From Balanoglossus misakiensis (lineage: Eukaryota > Hemichordata): 64,000 nt of DNA. A program made the translations under genes and the position numbers. This document shows, piece by piece, positions 14,101 to 22,507 of the stretch. The stretch spans positions 5,518,001-5,582,000 of the forward strand of contig CM082598.2 in NCBI GenBank assembly GCA_040954595.2, read 5' to 3'. Below the pieces are notes generated by a model. The model made no database searches. It was not told the origin of the DNA and was given only the letters and a program-made list of their open reading frames with translations. Positions within the stretch are counted from its first letter, which is position 1, and each line of letters starts with the position of its first letter.

Positions 14101-14996
14101 TATTTGACCAATGAATTTATATTTGCTGGACTGGGCTATGTGTAAAATTTCATGAAAATGACAATAGTAGAAGTTTGTTTTCTGGCGAATTATCATTGCA
14201 ATCCTATGGGAAAAAGATTTATGTTCTGCGCGTACATCCTTAAAATCAGCAAAGGACATTTTAGAAGAGATGTAACACAGAAAACCCTCATCCTGTCTCA
14301 ACATTGGTGACCTACAATGTTTACAGTTACCACACAGTAAAAAAAATGTTTACTGTTACCACGGTTTCAGTCAGTTTCCACTAGAACCCACATCAACTCA
14401 ACAGAATGGACAGAGCTGTGGGTGGGACATACTATGACAAGAGTATGAATATGTCCATGTTTCTTTTTTTTGAATTAGAGGGATATTTTTATAGTCAAAA
14501 TAATTAAATAATGTAAAATATGGTGACTTTGTTCTTTACACTTGCATGAGATGTAACTTTGGGCAACACTGTTGTTGGATATTGTTTTGTAGTCATTAAC
14601 CCGTTCATCCCCACTTCTTTCGTTAGAGGTCCAACTTTACCATAGAAAACAATGGATTTGGACTGAACCACTGCGGTGAAAGGGTTAAAGGTTATAACTT
14701 TGAATGGGTGGATATTGTATCGTTGCCAAGAAATTTCAGAGAGTTGCAACTAGCGTGAATGATTTCTCTGTTCTTACCTGTAAATGTTGTTCAGGAATTG
14801 CTACTCGTACATACACAGTGCTGACACTATCAGTCTTGGAATCCACTGCAATACTCTGCCTGTGGGCCAGAGACACTTGCGATGAGGGTCCATTCTCCAT
14901 CTTTGTAGGTGGTGGTGGGGGTGGGGGGTCTTGAGGTGGTGGTGGGGGGATGTGGTCCGGAGGTGGGGGAATTTCTTCATCGTTGTACTTGTCCAT
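1..14996 (-). CDS. SHANK: SHANK scaffold protein, 5' portion, 15 exons (3' end beyond window)
   Basis: Postsynaptic-density/cell-cortex scaffold of the SHANK/ProSAP family. Coding exons read on the minus strand with GT/AG borders and compatible phases: 14778-14996, 13623-13820, 11516-11696, 10759-10910, 10058-10225, 9333-9527, 8409-8475, 7353-7583, 6655-6804, 5868-5978, 5246-5288, 4529-4754, 3740-3902, 2671-2751 and 1-2110. They encode about 1430 residues with the SHANK domain order: SPN/FERM-like N-terminus, ankyrin repeats, SH3, PDZ, long low-complexity region. The C-terminal SAM domain expected of the family would lie outside the window. The start ATG (14994-14996) opens the exon that reads into the conserved SPN segment. 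That exon has an acceptor at about 15088, so the 5'UTR is probably spliced. Introns carry many MITEs. The order and motifs make the identification firm; the paralogue (1, 2 or 3) is not meaningful outside vertebrates. Confidence 0.95.
965..1108 (-). repeat. Coding minisatellite, 36-bp unit x4, in SHANK
   Basis: Four near-identical 36-bp units encode the 12-residue motif GSTDSVVMATRP in frame. The first and last copies have drifted (GSTNS at one end, VVVATEQ at the other). The length is a multiple of three, so copy number can change without breaking the frame. Confidence 0.9.
2178..2360. mobile_element. Family C foldback MITE (C1), SHANK intron
   Basis: About 185 bp. Ends are TTAAAGGTATAC and its complement, with GGTCAC subterminal. 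The core holds CCATATATGGC and a CACGTGTGCCACCCACTG segment. Seven other copies or fragments occur in this window. Confidence 0.8.
2494..2560. repeat. AAAC / GACA simple repeat
   Basis: Imperfect (AAAC)n followed by (GACA)n in the intron between the last two visible SHANK exons. Confidence 0.85.
2806..2972. repeat. Family N short inverted repeat
   Basis: Begins ACAGTCAAACCTCTGTTAG, with GTGGTCAC repeats, and ends with AAGTTCGACTGTA, an imperfect inverted copy of the start. Fragments of the same unit lie at about 46815-46878 and 52180-52228. Confidence 0.6.
3286..3640. mobile_element. Family A MITE, full length (A1), SHANK intron
   Basis: Both ends are present: AAGGGACAAAGTCTCTCTC at the left and the complement ending in CTTTGTCCCTTTAA at the right. 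A second, inner inverted repeat (GAGAGTAAAA...TTTTCACTCTC) occupies the centre. The left TTAA is mutated (TTCAAA). No coding capacity. Confidence 0.88.
3740..4754 (-). CDS. SHANK: SHANK exons 12-13: PDZ domain
   Basis: Exon 12 (4529-4754) holds VVLQKKTGFGFVLRGAK, where GFGFVLRG is the carboxylate-binding loop, then FPALQYLDSVDENGVAHQAGLRAGDFVLE. Exon 13 (3740-3902) completes the fold with INGIDVRYATHCEVVDLVK and the last strand. The histidine of HCEVVDLV matches the alphaB1 histidine region of class I PDZ domains, though SHANK PDZ alignments would be needed to assign it exactly. In vertebrates this PDZ binds SAPAP/GKAP C-termini. The exon junction is phase 0. Confidence 0.93.
3943..4253. mobile_element. 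Family I foldback element (I1), SHANK intron
   Basis: About 310 bp with inverted ends: TTTAAAGTGCGTAGCTCGTC at the left, and GACGAGCTAGGCGCTTTAAA at the right. A second copy lies in the opposite orientation at 60726-61021. Confidence 0.8.
4279..4481. mobile_element. Chimera of truncated family H (H1) and family C (C2)
   Basis: 4279-4368 matches the left part of family H (TTAAAGGGAA..GGTCGTC, GGGTGTCCCCC). It switches at about 4369 to the right part of family C (CATATGGTGGC ... GTGACTGTATACCTTAA). Both are truncated at the junction. Confidence 0.7.
4792..5094. mobile_element. Family B TTAA MITE (B1), SHANK intron
   Basis: About 300 bp. Begins TTAACCCTAACGCTGCCAAG and ends AGCATTAAGGTTAA. The TTAA plus CCC termini are the usual form of piggyBac-type non-autonomous elements. 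Internal GCCAAGTGTGT motifs are repeated. Confidence 0.85.
5397..5791. mobile_element. Family A MITE, full length (A2), SHANK intron
   Basis: Left end AAAGGGACAAAGTCTCTC, right end GAGAGACTTTGTCCATTTTA. The central inner inverted repeat is expanded by an AT-rich insert near 5680-5725. Confidence 0.87.
5868..6804 (-). CDS. SHANK: SHANK exons 9-10: SH3 domain
   Basis: The SH3 domain is split over two exons, 6655-6804 and 5868-5978. The first part has the SH3 entry GRVFIATKNY and the acidic RT-loop region ending KGDIVE. The second has SIGKHNYWEGRV and GWFPSYCVEEV, the typical WEG/WFPSYCV core. Exon 8 (7353-7583) before it is a Ser/Thr/Pro-rich linker. Exon 11 after it is a 43-nt microexon (5246-5288). 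Confidence 0.93.
6048..6307. mobile_element. Family B MITE (B2), internally deleted
   Basis: Starts TTAATGCTGCCAAGTCGG and ends GGTAAAAGGGTTAA. Lacks about 45 bp relative to B1 around the TCTAAGTACGTACGAG segment. Confidence 0.8.
6489..6582. mobile_element. Family D mini-MITE (D1)
   Basis: About 93 bp imperfect palindrome, TTAAACCCTTCCACC ... GGTGGTGAAAGGGTTAA. Ends fit a TTAA target. Confidence 0.8.
6882..7283. mobile_element. Fused fragments of family G (G1) and family A (A3)
   Basis: 6882-7060 is the left part of family G (TTAAAGCCCCTAGAACTGC ... GTGTGGCACCTGTT). It passes directly into the inner half and right end of family A (TGTAGGATATGAGAG ... CTTTGTCCCTTTAA). Neither is complete. 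Confidence 0.75.
7650..7803. mobile_element. Family F foldback MITE (F1), internally deleted
   Basis: Ends GTAAAACACTTTATTTTCGC and the complement ending GTGTTTTACAGTAC. CpG-rich TTTTCGCG motifs inside. It runs into a CATA/GACA simple repeat (7802-7860). Confidence 0.82.
7802..7860. repeat. (CATA)n and (GACA)n microsatellite
   Basis: Tandem CATA units followed by GACA units directly after F1. Confidence 0.95.
8085..8276. mobile_element. Family C MITE (C3), SHANK intron
   Basis: TTAAGGTAAACGGTCACC at the left, GGTGACTGTATACCTTTGAA at the right, with CCATATATGGGCG inside. Confidence 0.8.
8409..11696 (-). CDS. SHANK: SHANK exons 3-7: end of SPN domain and ankyrin repeats
   Basis: Exon 3 (11516-11696) encodes the end of the SPN region (FKYKRRVYRQ, LHSKANLKNFM) and the linker LDKGLDPNYHD. 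Exons 4 (10759-10910), 5 (10058-10225) and 6 (9333-9527) carry ankyrin repeats with typical motifs such as DGLTPLHKAA, GLTPLYHTM and GNTALHVCALYNQESCA. Exon 7 (8409-8475) ends the array with VAIVADNFELAEMI. Ankyrin repeats of SHANK bind partners such as alpha-fodrin and Sharpin in vertebrates. Phases are consistent (181 plus 152 nt returns to phase 0). Confidence 0.93.
8586..9263. mobile_element. Family E element (E1) with family A inserted in it
   Basis: Ends are CCAGGTTCACACAGGG and CCTGTCTGAACCTGG, flanked by TA on both sides. The body includes GGGGGTCACA, CCTGAAACGTCTCAGAT and GCTTTGCCGGCCAGACCTGA. A family A copy interrupts it at 8851-9205. Other copies at 57994-58349 and 60151-60452 show the uninterrupted form. 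Confidence 0.85.
8851..9205. mobile_element. Family A MITE (A4) nested in E1
   Basis: Complete copy with TTAA at both borders: AGGA-TTAA-AGGGACAAAG at the left, CTTTGTCCCT-TTAA-TGCTCTG at the right. The undisturbed family E sequence reads GGATTAATGCT, so a single TTAA was duplicated on insertion. Confidence 0.93.
9596..9956. mobile_element. Family K element (K2), inverted copy, SHANK intron
   Basis: Related in reverse to 13843-14243. Shares the ends reading CGTACATCCTTA, the GTCACCGC segments and TTCACCAATGG/CCATTGGTGAA. The outer left end is lost. Confidence 0.7.
10299..10735. mobile_element. Family J (J1) followed by a family H fragment (H2)
   Basis: 10299-10570 begins TTAAAGCTCTATTAGCTGTAA and carries the CTGCAGTTTCTTGTTCAG and ATTGTTGACAAATG-type segments of family J. 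10575-10735 matches the inner part of family H (CATCCACAAATCCCTGAAAT, GAACGAAGCAGCC, GATCCTAGTAGGTCGTGGCG). Confidence 0.65.
10974..11307. mobile_element. Family G element (G2), SHANK intron
   Basis: Starts TTAAAGCCCCTAGAGCTGCC and contains CCTATCCTCTAAAATCATCACC, TTGTCATCTCTTGGCGATGC and CATCGATAAGTTGTTCGTG. The right end is eroded. Confidence 0.75.
12741..13065. mobile_element. Family B TTAA MITE (B3), SHANK intron
   Basis: Complete copy, TTAACCCTAACGCTGCCAAG to AGCATTAGGGTTAA. Confidence 0.9.
13239..13575. mobile_element. Family J foldback element (J2), SHANK intron
   Basis: Starts AGAGACATTAGCTGTAATTTT and ends AAAATTACAGCTAATTCTC. The inverted ends and an internal CAACATAGCCATTGTTATTG segment are shared with 10299-10570 and 38115-38405. 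It ends about 50 bp from SHANK exon 2. Confidence 0.75.
13623..14996 (-). CDS. SHANK: SHANK exons 1-2: poly-proline N-terminus and SPN domain
   Basis: Exon 1 (14778-14996, 73 codons) starts MDKYNDEE and then has three proline runs of 4, 5 and 7 residues before the conserved VYVRVAIPEQ segment. Exon 2 (13623-13820) continues with KCLCF, WTAKQQVL and GKFLDEERPLRDYP, which match the SHANK/ProSAP N-terminal (SPN) domain. In known SHANKs this domain has a Ras-association/ubiquitin-like fold and contacts the ankyrin repeats. The exon junction is phase 0. The proline-rich insert near the start is not part of the usual vertebrate SHANK N-terminus as I know it, and may be lineage-specific. Confidence 0.9.
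13843..14243. mobile_element. Family K foldback element (K1), SHANK intron 1
   Basis: TTAAGGATGTACGTTCAG at the left and CGCGTACATCCTTAA at the right. Internal inverted GGGGTCACCGCGC / GCGCGGTGACCCC. About 400 bp, no coding capacity. Confidence 0.85.
14596..14688. mobile_element. Family D mini-MITE (D2)
   Basis: TTAACCCGTTCATCC ... GCGGTGAAAGGGTTAA, 93 bp, imperfect palindrome. Confidence 0.8.
14904..14968 (+). other. G-rich tract, potential G-quadruplex, in SHANK exon 1
   Basis: The plus strand, which is the template strand of SHANK, has several runs of 4 to 6 G separated by GGTGGT. This is the complement of the proline codons CCN. Such clusters can form G-quadruplexes; here the tract is also explained by poly-proline coding. 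Confidence 0.5.
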
Positions 14997-15763
14997 ACTT
15001 CGGTTTTAAGACTCCACTGAAGTCAAGTCATTAGCGTACAAGTGTATGATGAACTTCCCCAAGGCCATGGAAATCACTGTATACTTCACTGGAATGAAAA
15101 CAAAAGACAATTATAAGTGAAGATGGAGATTTTCTTGCCATTTTTCCCCATATGAATAGCTAATGTTCTTTTATGTATTGCGTGTTCTCAAAATTTATTT
15201 AACACTGTCAGGATTGGGCATCTTGCCTGGCATACTAGTAATTAAAAAGTGGTATTGAGTGGTCAGTCTGTTTTCCAGTTCAACCAATAAATAATTTTGA
15301 ATGTCTTGGCATGGCTTATATCAGCTGTGTTCTCCCCCGAGCAATTAAATCATGGTGGCCACCAGTCGTTAATTTTCAGAAGACAATAGAACATAATTAA
15401 CATAACAATTGATTACAAAGTTATGCAAATTAGCCGTCATGCTTACCCAAAGCCTGGGGAGAACACTTTTACATCCAAAGTTTGAAATTCACTGACTGAG
15501 CTGCAGTGTGATAGTTTGAACTCCCTCAAGAATTCAGCCAATCTCACCACATTTCACTGGTTTGGGAATTACTTGTCATATATAGGCCCCACTGAACCAC
15601 TACAGTTGACAGATTAATGGGCCTTTGTGGCAGGGCTGTGTACAGTGTATACACACAGACCTGCCATGCAGAGCTACCTGGGTGCCAGAAGTTCAGGTTG
15701 CTTGTTAAGTGTTTTGTATAATTTTTGGTGCTTGTAAATGTACCCAATTTTTTTATTTATCTT

Positions 15764-15948
15764 TTAAAGGTATACAGTCACCTCCAATTTACATATGCCA
15801 TATATGGCTGAAATGGCGTATTTGGGCGTTCTAAAGAACATATGGTGGCGCTCTTTTTTTCGCGTGTGCCACCCACTGAAAATCTGTGATTGGCTAGATC
15901 TTAAGTGGCTATAGTAACTGTAGCTAAATTTCCATAGGTGACCTTTAA
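15764..15948. mobile_element. Family C MITE (C4)
   Basis: TTAAAGGTATACAGTCACC to CCATAGGTGACCTTTAA. The right end has lost GTATA. Confidence 0.8.
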
Positions 15949-16329
15949 ATAAAAACTCACTGGACATAAACTTTTATATCCCTTTCTGTAGTGTGGCATC
16001 TTAGCATGATAGAAAATTCTACAATTATTTACACACAGACACAGTCAAAGATAACGGGATGAACAAATTGTCAAAATGTTCAATTCTAAGTCAATGTTTC
16101 CTTCAATAATATTTTTAGAAATTCTAATGTAGGTTATAAAAGTTACAGGTATTTTGACAGAGGCTCACTTTGCAATGATGACAAATTTTGATATTTATGA
16201 CACACTAGAACACCTTAGCACCGGTATGTGCCAATTAAGATATGATTTATTTGTGTACACATACAATGTATGGCATGCAATTGATGACTTTGTGGGTGCA
16301 GCTAGCTTAGCATTTTGGATTTAGGTGAA

Positions 16330-16825
16330 TACTGTAAAACAGGTTATTTTTGCGACAGGAAATTTTCATGATATCAAAAAAGGCAACTGTTACGCGAGGA
16401 TTAATTTTCGCGTTTTCGTATTTCATTACCTGCATCGTTATCTCCGAAAGCATTTTACGTGACTTTCTATTTTTCATGTTTTTTCTGGCTCTCATGACTT
16501 TATCATTTTTGGACATTTTTCATGGGTTATAGCTCATGAATTTTTTTCATGGGTTATAGCTCATGATTTTTTTTTCATGGGTTATAGCTCATGAATTTTT
16601 TTCATGGGTTATAGCTCATGAATTTTTTTCATGGGTTATAGCTCATGAATTTTTTTCATGGGTTATAGCTCATGAATTTTTTTTCATGGGTTATAGCTCA
16701 TGAATTTTTTTTCATGGGTTATAGCTCATGAAAATTGATGGAAAACGAGAATTTCACGACTTTTCGTACTTTGGTGACTTTATGATCACTTTTTATTGCT
16801 TTCAAAAATAACCCGTTTTACAGTA
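16330..16825. mobile_element. Family F MITE (F2) with a tandem array inside
   Basis: Ends are ACTGTAAAACAGGTTATTTT and TAACCCGTTTTACAGTA (the AGGTTATT/AACCCG subtype). The middle is enlarged by eight copies of a ~27-bp unit at 16520-16733. Confidence 0.85.
16520..16733. repeat. Minisatellite, ~27-bp unit x8, inside F2
   Basis: Eight copies of TCATGGGTTATAGCTCATGA joined by T-runs of 6 to 9. Each unit starts and ends with TCATG/CATGA, so the unit is itself partly palindromic. Confidence 0.95.
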
Positions 16826-17046
16826 ATTAATAGGTGTGGTAATGATGCCTGTACATATTTTGGATATCTGATGCATGGTTCTGTAGTGTAGGTGTGGAGC
16901 AACTGACCAAGGGTGGCATTTTATTATCCTCCTTGAGATGCACAGAGACCTGCTACAATCTCACCCTCAGGAAACAGAAAATTCCAATGAAATAACCAGA
17001 CTTAATAAAGGGGATATTCAAAATGATCATGCACAAGACATTAATT

Positions 17047-17403
17047 TTAAAGGGACAAAGTCTCTCTCTCACTGCCCTTTTTCCATTAATTATGTTTGAT
17101 ACAAGACACTGGTCATGTTATTCTACATGTGGATATAGTGAGTTAACGTTCGACCTCACACAACTACCATCCAGTTAGTATGATATTATCATAGCAAAAA
17201 ATCTCCTAAAACGAATAAACGGTAGAGACCGATTATTCATTTTGACGAGTTTTTTCACTCTAGTGTCTACAAGCGGGATGGAAGTTGTGTGTGGTTGAAC
17301 GTTGATTCACTATATATCCACATGTAGAATAACATGAACGGTGTCTTGTATCAAACATAATTAATTGGAAAAGGGCAGTGACAGAGAGACTTTGTCCCTT
17401 TAA
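17047..17403. mobile_element. Family A MITE, full length (A5)
   Basis: TTAAAGGGACAAAGTCTCTC to CTTTGTCCCTTTAA, with TTAA at both borders and a second inverted repeat in the middle. Confidence 0.9.
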
Positions 17404-18026
17404 GCAAAGCTTATAATTGGGCAAACAACTGATAAAAATTTGTTTTCAGCAAATTCACAAAATATCAACCTCCATACCAGCATACAATATAGGAATTTCA
17501 GTTGTTTCTGTAAACATGACAAGCTGAAGACAAAACAGTGCCAAAAGCTAGCCTGTATGCTGTCAACAAAAAAACATGTTGATATCAGCCTACCACACGA
17601 ATGCAGTGATGACTAGGTATTGTGGTATGCTAAATGTGCAGGACTTTGTACCCAAATTTGTTCACCACAAACCACATTCTTAAGGATATAAAATAATTTT
17701 CTGGGTTCTGTTAGCATGATTTTGATGAATTTTAAATAGTTCACCTGTTTTTACATGTATTTGGATCGATTTCTACTATGGTGACATATGCTTGGAAAAG
17801 ATACGCTCCCACCAGTTAGGAAAGTAAATGATTAAACTTTTTGTTTGAACATTTGTAACAATCTGTTGATATATGCTAGATTTCATCACAGCATTTTTCA
17901 AGGAGAGAAAGAATTTGGATTACTTACCCAGGGCAAGGCAAATGTTGATTCAGTGTTCAACTACTGTAATCAACCAGCAAGCACAAAATGATTATACTTG
18001 ATACCTAGTACCTAGGTGGCATTACA

Positions 18027-18218
18027 TACTGTAAAAAAAAATTTTTTTGTGACAGGAAATTTTGGCGATATCAAAACAGGCAACTGTTACGCGAGGATTA
18101 ATTTTCGCTTTCTATTATTTCTCTGCATTTTTACGCAACTTTTTATTTTCACATTTTTTTTGGCTCTCGCGCATTTCGCGAAAATTTATTGCTCGCGAAA
18201 ATAACTCGTTTTACAGTA
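18027..18218. mobile_element. Family F MITE (F3)
   Basis: TACTGTAAAAAAAAAT...GACAGGAAATTTTGGCG to CGAAAATAACTCGTTTTACAGTA. Confidence 0.82.
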
Positions 18219-18573
18219 TCGCTGACAGCCATGTGAACTGCACTGTCCCAGGATATGTGTACTTGTACTCCGATAAACTGATAGCTTTCAGTGTATGATG
18301 TAATAGTAATACCACTGTTGGTATAATACTGACGTGAGTACAATGTACAACAGTTGCATAATTGTTTCATGCTCTATGTTTAAGCTTGTAAGACCCCAAA
18401 GGTACATGTATACATGTAGTCCTCAAATGAATTAGTATTAACATAATAAAATAAATGTACATTGTACATGTACAATACATGTAATACTGGTTGCATTTCT
18501 GACTCAAAGTATGAGGAATTTAAAACTATATTTGCAGACTCTAGGTGAAGTAGTTGTAATAGTGGCTGCGATG

Positions 18574-18784
18574 TACTGTAAACACTTTATTTTTGCCAGC
18601 AATAAATTTTCGCGAAATACGCGAGAGCCAAAATAGCATGAAAATGTAATAGTCGCGTAAATTGTTTTTGATAACGATGCAGTGAATGCAATAAGAGAGC
18701 GTGAAAATTAATACTCGCGAAACAGTGGCCTCTCTCTCGATATCGCGAAAATTTCAACTTGTGAAAATAAAGTGTTTTACAGTA
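18574..18784. mobile_element. Family F MITE (F4)
   Basis: TACTGTAAACACTTTATTTTT to AATAAAGTGTTTTACAGTA, about 210 bp. Confidence 0.85.
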
Positions 18785-20880
18785 TCTCAAGGTGGCTGCA
18801 ATCATTAAACCTATATAGTATATTTCTTCTCAGTATTTCAAACTCGCTTCTGCTGCACCTTACTGTACTAGACTACCCAGTGTTTCTCAGTAAGACTATA
18901 GCACAGACAGTAGAGGAAAACTGTCTCTGACAAAACAGTTTTGCTGTTGACGTATGTTCAGTTACCAGTTATTTCTTTCATGTTTACAGAGTACACTATT
19001 CTAGTTCTTATCAGTGTTTGCTTGTAATCAAACTACATGCATGTAATGCATTTGGCCATTGAACCCTGGCTGCAAGTTCACATGTATTAACATGTGCTGC
19101 TGCATATGACCATGGCAGTGTGTTCTATATATGGTTTGGATTAAAGGCATACCTTCTCATTAATAAGCGTTATCTATAAGTATAACTAGGATTAATTTAA
19201 TAAAGACTTCAACGAAAAAACAAAGACCTGTCACACAAACGTCCAATGTCAACAAGGATTTAAGCAAGAACCAGGGATTTACAAGTGCCCCTTTGAATTG
19301 ATTCCTGGCCATTGTTCAAATTTAGAGACATTCTGGATTGGGAGAAACACCCTGATTTTGGAGCCATCGGGCGCTTGGGACAGACTCCCCATAATTTTAA
19401 ACGTTTAGACATAGCAGTTTTGAGCACTCATAGAAGATTATGCGCATTATGAAAAGTGTATTAGTGTGTTAAACATCAAAATCTAGGGTATGGTTACCGT
19501 GGTTTTATATTTCATGGGTGTATTTTGCTGTTGATTTCTTCAACATTTGCACAATTGCCCATAGTATTTCTAATGGAAATCGCGTACTGTAATTTTGACA
19601 GTGGGAACTGTAAGCTTTGGCCGGGCAAGCTCATTACAAAACACCTGCACCTTTAGGTCAGGGTCACTACATTAATTGCATACAAGTGCACATTGTGCAC
19701 CCTTGAATGGTTCGGATAATTCTTGAAAAATCACACAAACTCATCGACGATGACTACCATACAAAGGAGTACAATAACACAGAGCCATTTTTAGCATGTC
19801 CCCAATATGGAGAGAGCAATCCTGATCAAGCCAGGAGACAGCCCTGCGTACAGGTCTGTGTGTTCCTGGCGTTACACGGTGGAGGCTATGCAATGCCGGG
19901 AACACACTGACCTGTACCTAGGGCCAGCCAAGAGAATGTACCGAAGTTTGAACAGTGTGCCCCTTGCTGCTGAGAGGGCCAGGGCCTGGCCTGAAGTTCA
20001 CGTCCAGCTGAGTTCATCAGCTCAATGACCTCAGAGGAACCACGGCAATCTAGAACACATACACTGCAGATCATGATCACAAATGTAAAAGAATGCATCT
20101 ACCGGGTGAGCTGCCGCACTTTCAACGACTGAATTCGTATAAAATGTGACAGTAGATTAGTACTGCCATACTGGTACATGCAAAAGTTGTAGTAGGAGAA
20201 TTTGATATGTGTGGCTCCAGAATTCATTTGTCGATAGGGTTTCTAAGCTAGCTTATATTTTCAACCAAAATAAGTGTAGTAAGCGCAATCGTTTCGATAA
20301 ACACACCTTGGTTAGGATCTTCTGCAGTGCAGTGCCTGGGTTCTTTTATAAAATGTCTTACAGTGGAATAAAGTGTACACACGACTGCACTGCAACAATG
20401 CGTATTCGTTTCGCTTTGCTGCGGACGTCACTATTTTCAATTTAAATGTCCACTCACCGACCATATGCTCCTACACTGAATGCGGTTATATCTCACTCTT
20501 CATCGGCACTTTTCTCTTAAGGTATCGGAGTTGAATCGAGGTTGAAAGTCAGACGTGAAAGCAATAGACAGGACAATAAAAGGGGCACTTAACATTCAAT
20601 AAAATATAAAGGTGTAGTGATACGTACTTCGTCCATTTTAACATGGAACTGTGGGAACGGTGCGGGGGTCATAGGTCAACTGCGGGTCAATGACTCGCGA
20701 ACCGCTGTTATTCGCGTAAAAGGTGTGGTAGCTTTATCTACTACCCAGATGATTCAACGAAACAATTGAATCTCTTAATCAGGTATTCTTAAATACACAA
20801 TTCATCTTGTTGGGAGCGGAAGTGACAAAGAAGTAGGTTGTTTATTAGAAATGTATTCCTCGCAATCTTCAACCCCACAC

Positions 20881-21006
20881 CATTCATTCATTCATTCATT
20901 CATTCATTCATTCATTCATACATTCAACCGACTAACCTACCAACCAACCAACTAACCAACCAACCAACCAATCAACCTATCCATCCATCCATCCATCCAT
21001 CCATCC
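20881..21006. repeat. (CATT)n, (CAAC)n, (CATC)n microsatellite
   Basis: Three adjacent tetranucleotide arrays: CATT/ATTC units, then ACCA/CAAC units, then CATC units. Confidence 0.97.
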
Positions 21007-21444
21007 ACGCTACTCGGAAAAAGTAGTACACACAACATTTACAGTACAGTCTGAATTTATTTATCATTCATAGTATATATGGAGGAAGATTTCATGCTCA
21101 CAAAGAAAGACAAAAAAGCGCATTTCAAAACGAATGTTAATCAGCGATGATCACGCACATCTTCTGTTCTGCACGTCTTCAGTAATACAGGATTAAGCTG
21201 CTGTAAGGTATAACAAGAAATTAATAAAAGGAATTAATATACATTATATTATACCAGTATATTGATGGTGTACACACTTGTTTATTGGTCGACTGTGATA
21301 TATTCGTCACATACCACAGTCATATATCACGCAAAACTCATAGTCAAAGAAAATGCCTTTTTACAATGTTTTATGCAAAGTTTCAATATACTGGTATAAT
21401 ATAATTGCAATAAAACACCCCCAGCCATGGTATACCACTCGATT

Positions 21445-21509
21445 TTGACCAGTTCAACTCCATATACGCACTCACTATCGCTCGTGCGTATATGTCGTGA
21501 ACTGGTCAA
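21445..21509. repeat. Imperfect palindrome
   Basis: Arms TTGACCAGTTCA..ATATACGCAC and GTGCGTATAT..TGAACTGGTCAA around a short TCACTATCGCTC loop. It merges into the left end of family A copy A6. Confidence 0.8.
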
Positions 21510-21848
21510 AGTCTCTCTCCAGCTGCCCCTTTTCCATTAATTATGTTTGATACAAGACACCATTTATGTTAATGTAAATGTGGATAATCTGATATATAGT
21601 GAATCAATGATCAACCACACAAAACTTCCATCCCACTTGTATGATATGAGAGTAAAAACTCGCCCAAAATGAATAAATGGTAAAGAACTATTATTCATTT
21701 TGGCGAGTTTTTTCACTCTCCTGTCTATAAGAGGGATAGAAGTTGTGAGTGGTTGAACGTTCATTCACTATATATATAACAGTGTCTTGTATCAAATATT
21801 ATAATAAATGGAAAAAAGGGCAGCGAGAGAGAGACTTTGTCCCTTTAA
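21504..21848. mobile_element. Family A MITE (A6), left end replaced
   Basis: The right end is intact (GAGAGACTTTGTCCCTTTAA). At the left, the first bases are replaced by the palindrome ending GGTCAAAGTCTCTC. Confidence 0.82.
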
Positions 21849-22115
21849 GGGACTACCCAATGTGATTCTGTTCTTAGTGTACGCGCCACACTACAGATGT
21901 AGTGGGCGTCCCTTCCGAACGGAACAGCCAAGAATCAGCAAAGCTAAAGACGGTGCCCATCACTACATTGGGGACTAGGCCTACCCAGATACAGGCAGTT
22001 ATATGTACTTAGAATTTTGATGGTAACACACTGCAGTGTTGTAATGTGGCCATTTTCTGGAAATGTTCACAAAAGGCTTTTTGTAATTATATATATTCTA
22101 TATCATGTCTTACCT

Positions 22116-22502
22116 TAGTCTAGAATCTATCCGTTCGTAGTCGCATTCACCCTACTACCGTCTAGGAACGCAGAACCAAAATCTAGTAAGGCCATAAAAA
22201 TGGTAATTTGAATGTGAATAGTCTCCAACTGAGCAATCTGACGTCAAGCGTCACCACGTGATCATGATTATGTATCATTCGGGGCGGAGCTACATTGTAA
22301 ACATAATTAACATTCAACGTCATCATTCAACGGCCAATCAGTAGTCGGTCAACGTAAGTGATTGACTTCTCTGACGTCAGACTGCTCAGTTGGAGACTAT
22401 TCACATTCAAATTACCATTTTTATGGCCTTACTAGATTTTGGTTCTGCGTTCCTAGACGGTAGTAGGGTGAATGCGACTACGAACGGATAGATTCTAGAC
22501 TA
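22116..22502. mobile_element. MULE-like foldback element with 9-bp target duplication
   Basis: 387 bp with inverted ends of about 120 bp that are almost identical: TAGTCTAGAATCTATCCG at 22116 and its complement ending at 22502. It is flanked on both sides by GTCTTACCT (22107-22115 and 22503-22511), a perfect 9-bp direct repeat. Long terminal inverted repeats and a 9-bp duplication are typical of Mutator-like (MULE) elements. The unit is too short to encode a transposase. The duplicated 9-mer contains the splice donor of the Link gene's last coding exon (minus strand AG|GTAAGAC). Confidence 0.93.
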
Positions 22503-22507
22503 GTCTT

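Larger units (their letters stand above)
15089..20640. other. SHANK upstream region, no protein gene recognised
   Basis: No exon with conserved coding content was recognised here. The stretch holds MITEs C4, F2, A5, F3 and F4 and AT-rich spacer. On the minus strand at about 20628 there is a possible short non-coding first exon with ATGGACGAA directly before GTACGT. If spliced to the acceptor at 15088 it would give a four-codon uORF. This is speculative. Confidence 0.5.
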
